A stretch of DNA of 64,000 nt, taken from positions 1,116,001-1,180,000 of the forward strand of contig CAVYWD010000001.1 of NCBI GenBank assembly GCA_963772225.1, given 5' to 3'. This DNA is from CAVYWD01 sp963772225. GTDB lineage: Bacteria > Myxococcota > Myxococcia > Myxococcales > UBA5297. A program made the position numbers and the translations under genes. The notes beneath the pieces were generated by a model. That model worked only from the letters and a program-made list of their open reading frames with translations. It was not told the origin of the DNA and did not search any database. Position 1 is the stretch's first letter; every line of letters starts with the position of its first letter. This document shows positions 63,614 to 64,000 of this stretch, piece after piece.

Positions 63614-64000
63614 CCCGGGATGGCGGAGACCTCCGCGCGATAGGCCTTGCCCTGGGCGGTCTCGCAGATGCGGACGATACGAGGGTCGCCCAGCGAGGAC
63701 GCCCGGACGATGAGGCCGTACTCCTCTTCGGCCAAGGGCCGGAAGGCGAGCCCCGCGCGCTCCCCCCAGGCACGCGAAGCGAGACCTGCGTCGGCGCGGC
63801 CCGACGCCACTGCCAGCACTACCTCCAGGTGCGACACCAGGAGCGCGGCGCCGCGGTGGATCTTCTCCGGGTCGAGGCCCTCCTCGCGCAGGGCGGTGTC
63901 CAGGTGGATCCGGACGCCAGCGGACGTGGGGCGCGAGGCGAGCTTGAGCCGCGAGAGCTCGCGCAGGTGGAGCTCCCGGCCGCCGCGCGCGCGAAAGACC
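63571..64000 (-). CDS. Molybdate-type periplasmic-binding-like domain, C-terminal part (gene runs off the window)
   Basis: Reads leftward from beyond the right edge: about 142 residues from VFRARGGRELHLRELSRLKL to the stop at 63571. LHLRELSRLKLASRPTSAGV, LDTALREEGLDPEKIHRGA, HLEVVLAVASGRADAGLASR and YGLIVRASSLGDPRI match the PBP_like domain (PF12727 type) found at the C-terminus of ModE-like regulators and MoeA-like proteins, which bind oxyanions or molybdopterin precursors. The N-terminal DNA-binding or catalytic part lies outside the window, so the full function cannot be told. It convergently overlaps marR. Confidence 0.75.
   Translation of the reverse strand, partial: VFRARGGRELHLRELSRLKLASRPTSAGVRIHLDTALREEGLDPEKIHRGAALLVSHLEVVLAVASGRADAGLASRAWGERAGLAFRPLAEEEYGLIVRASSLGDPRIVRICETAQGKAYRAEVSAIPGYDAEGAGDIRYDA

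Overview
The window is 64 kb of very GC-rich bacterial chromosome with short intergenic gaps and strong G/C third-position bias. A Ser/Thr kinase fused to a TPR-like region, two large hybrid histidine kinases, a sigma-54 activator, several lipoproteins and a GH44 glycanase fit a myxobacterium-like (Myxococcota/deltaproteobacterial) genome. That placement is inferred from gene content; no rRNA or tRNA gene was seen.

0-10 kb: two adjacent ArsA-type ATPases and an ABC-F ATPase on the minus strand; then a MocR-type regulator, a 1,025-residue kinase and a lipoprotein with a Ser-Gly-Asp repeat. 9.5-10.4 kb: a broken four-helix-bundle (S23/IVP) gene inside nested inverted repeats, which looks like a small mobile unit. 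10.6-20 kb: FKBP isomerase, REC-PAS histidine kinase, TGS-type nucleoside kinase, ABM monooxygenase plus iron alcohol dehydrogenase, and a GH44 enzyme with three Ig-like repeats. 20-34 kb: a decayed patch (DUF4846 copies, a SYLF fragment, a methyltransferase fragment), DedA, nitrobindin-like protein, FadL-like protein, TlpA-type thioredoxin, hemerythrin, an acyl-CoA dehydrogenase missing its middle, a two-subunit permease with a PadR regulator, HAD phosphatase, GNAT and TtcA.

34.5-47.5 kb is the most coherent block. A minus-strand run of groES, groEL, ftsH, pirin and a zinc-ribbon protein diverges from a V4R/sigma-54 activator, with a GG-N10-GC element and an inverted repeat between them. A second minus-strand run (SPFH protein, ECF-like sigma factor, phosphofructokinase) and a DUF2934 protein follow. 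I read this as a stress or protein-quality-control locus possibly controlled by the activator; that is inference.

47.6-64 kb: a PQQ-type beta-propeller lipoprotein, then a dispersed repeat interrupted by a 158-bp MITE-like insertion (an intact copy of the repeat lies at 57.7 kb), NUDIX/beta-lactamase fusion plus long ThyX-like protein, YXWGXW protein, hybrid kinase, B12-radical SAM enzyme, DEAD-box helicase with a tiny basic protein, cold-shock protein, a thioredoxin-like/CcdA pair, ABM protein, HExxH protein, a MATE transporter missing its middle, MarR, and the end of a molybdate-type binding domain.

Three genes (1.4, 2.98 and 54.95 kb) are each broken by one extra base at a GATTC site, and removing one T restores GATC and the frame. 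A fourth gene (29.65 kb) also has length 3n+1. Systematic sequence error is the simplest reading, but real frameshifts cannot be excluded.
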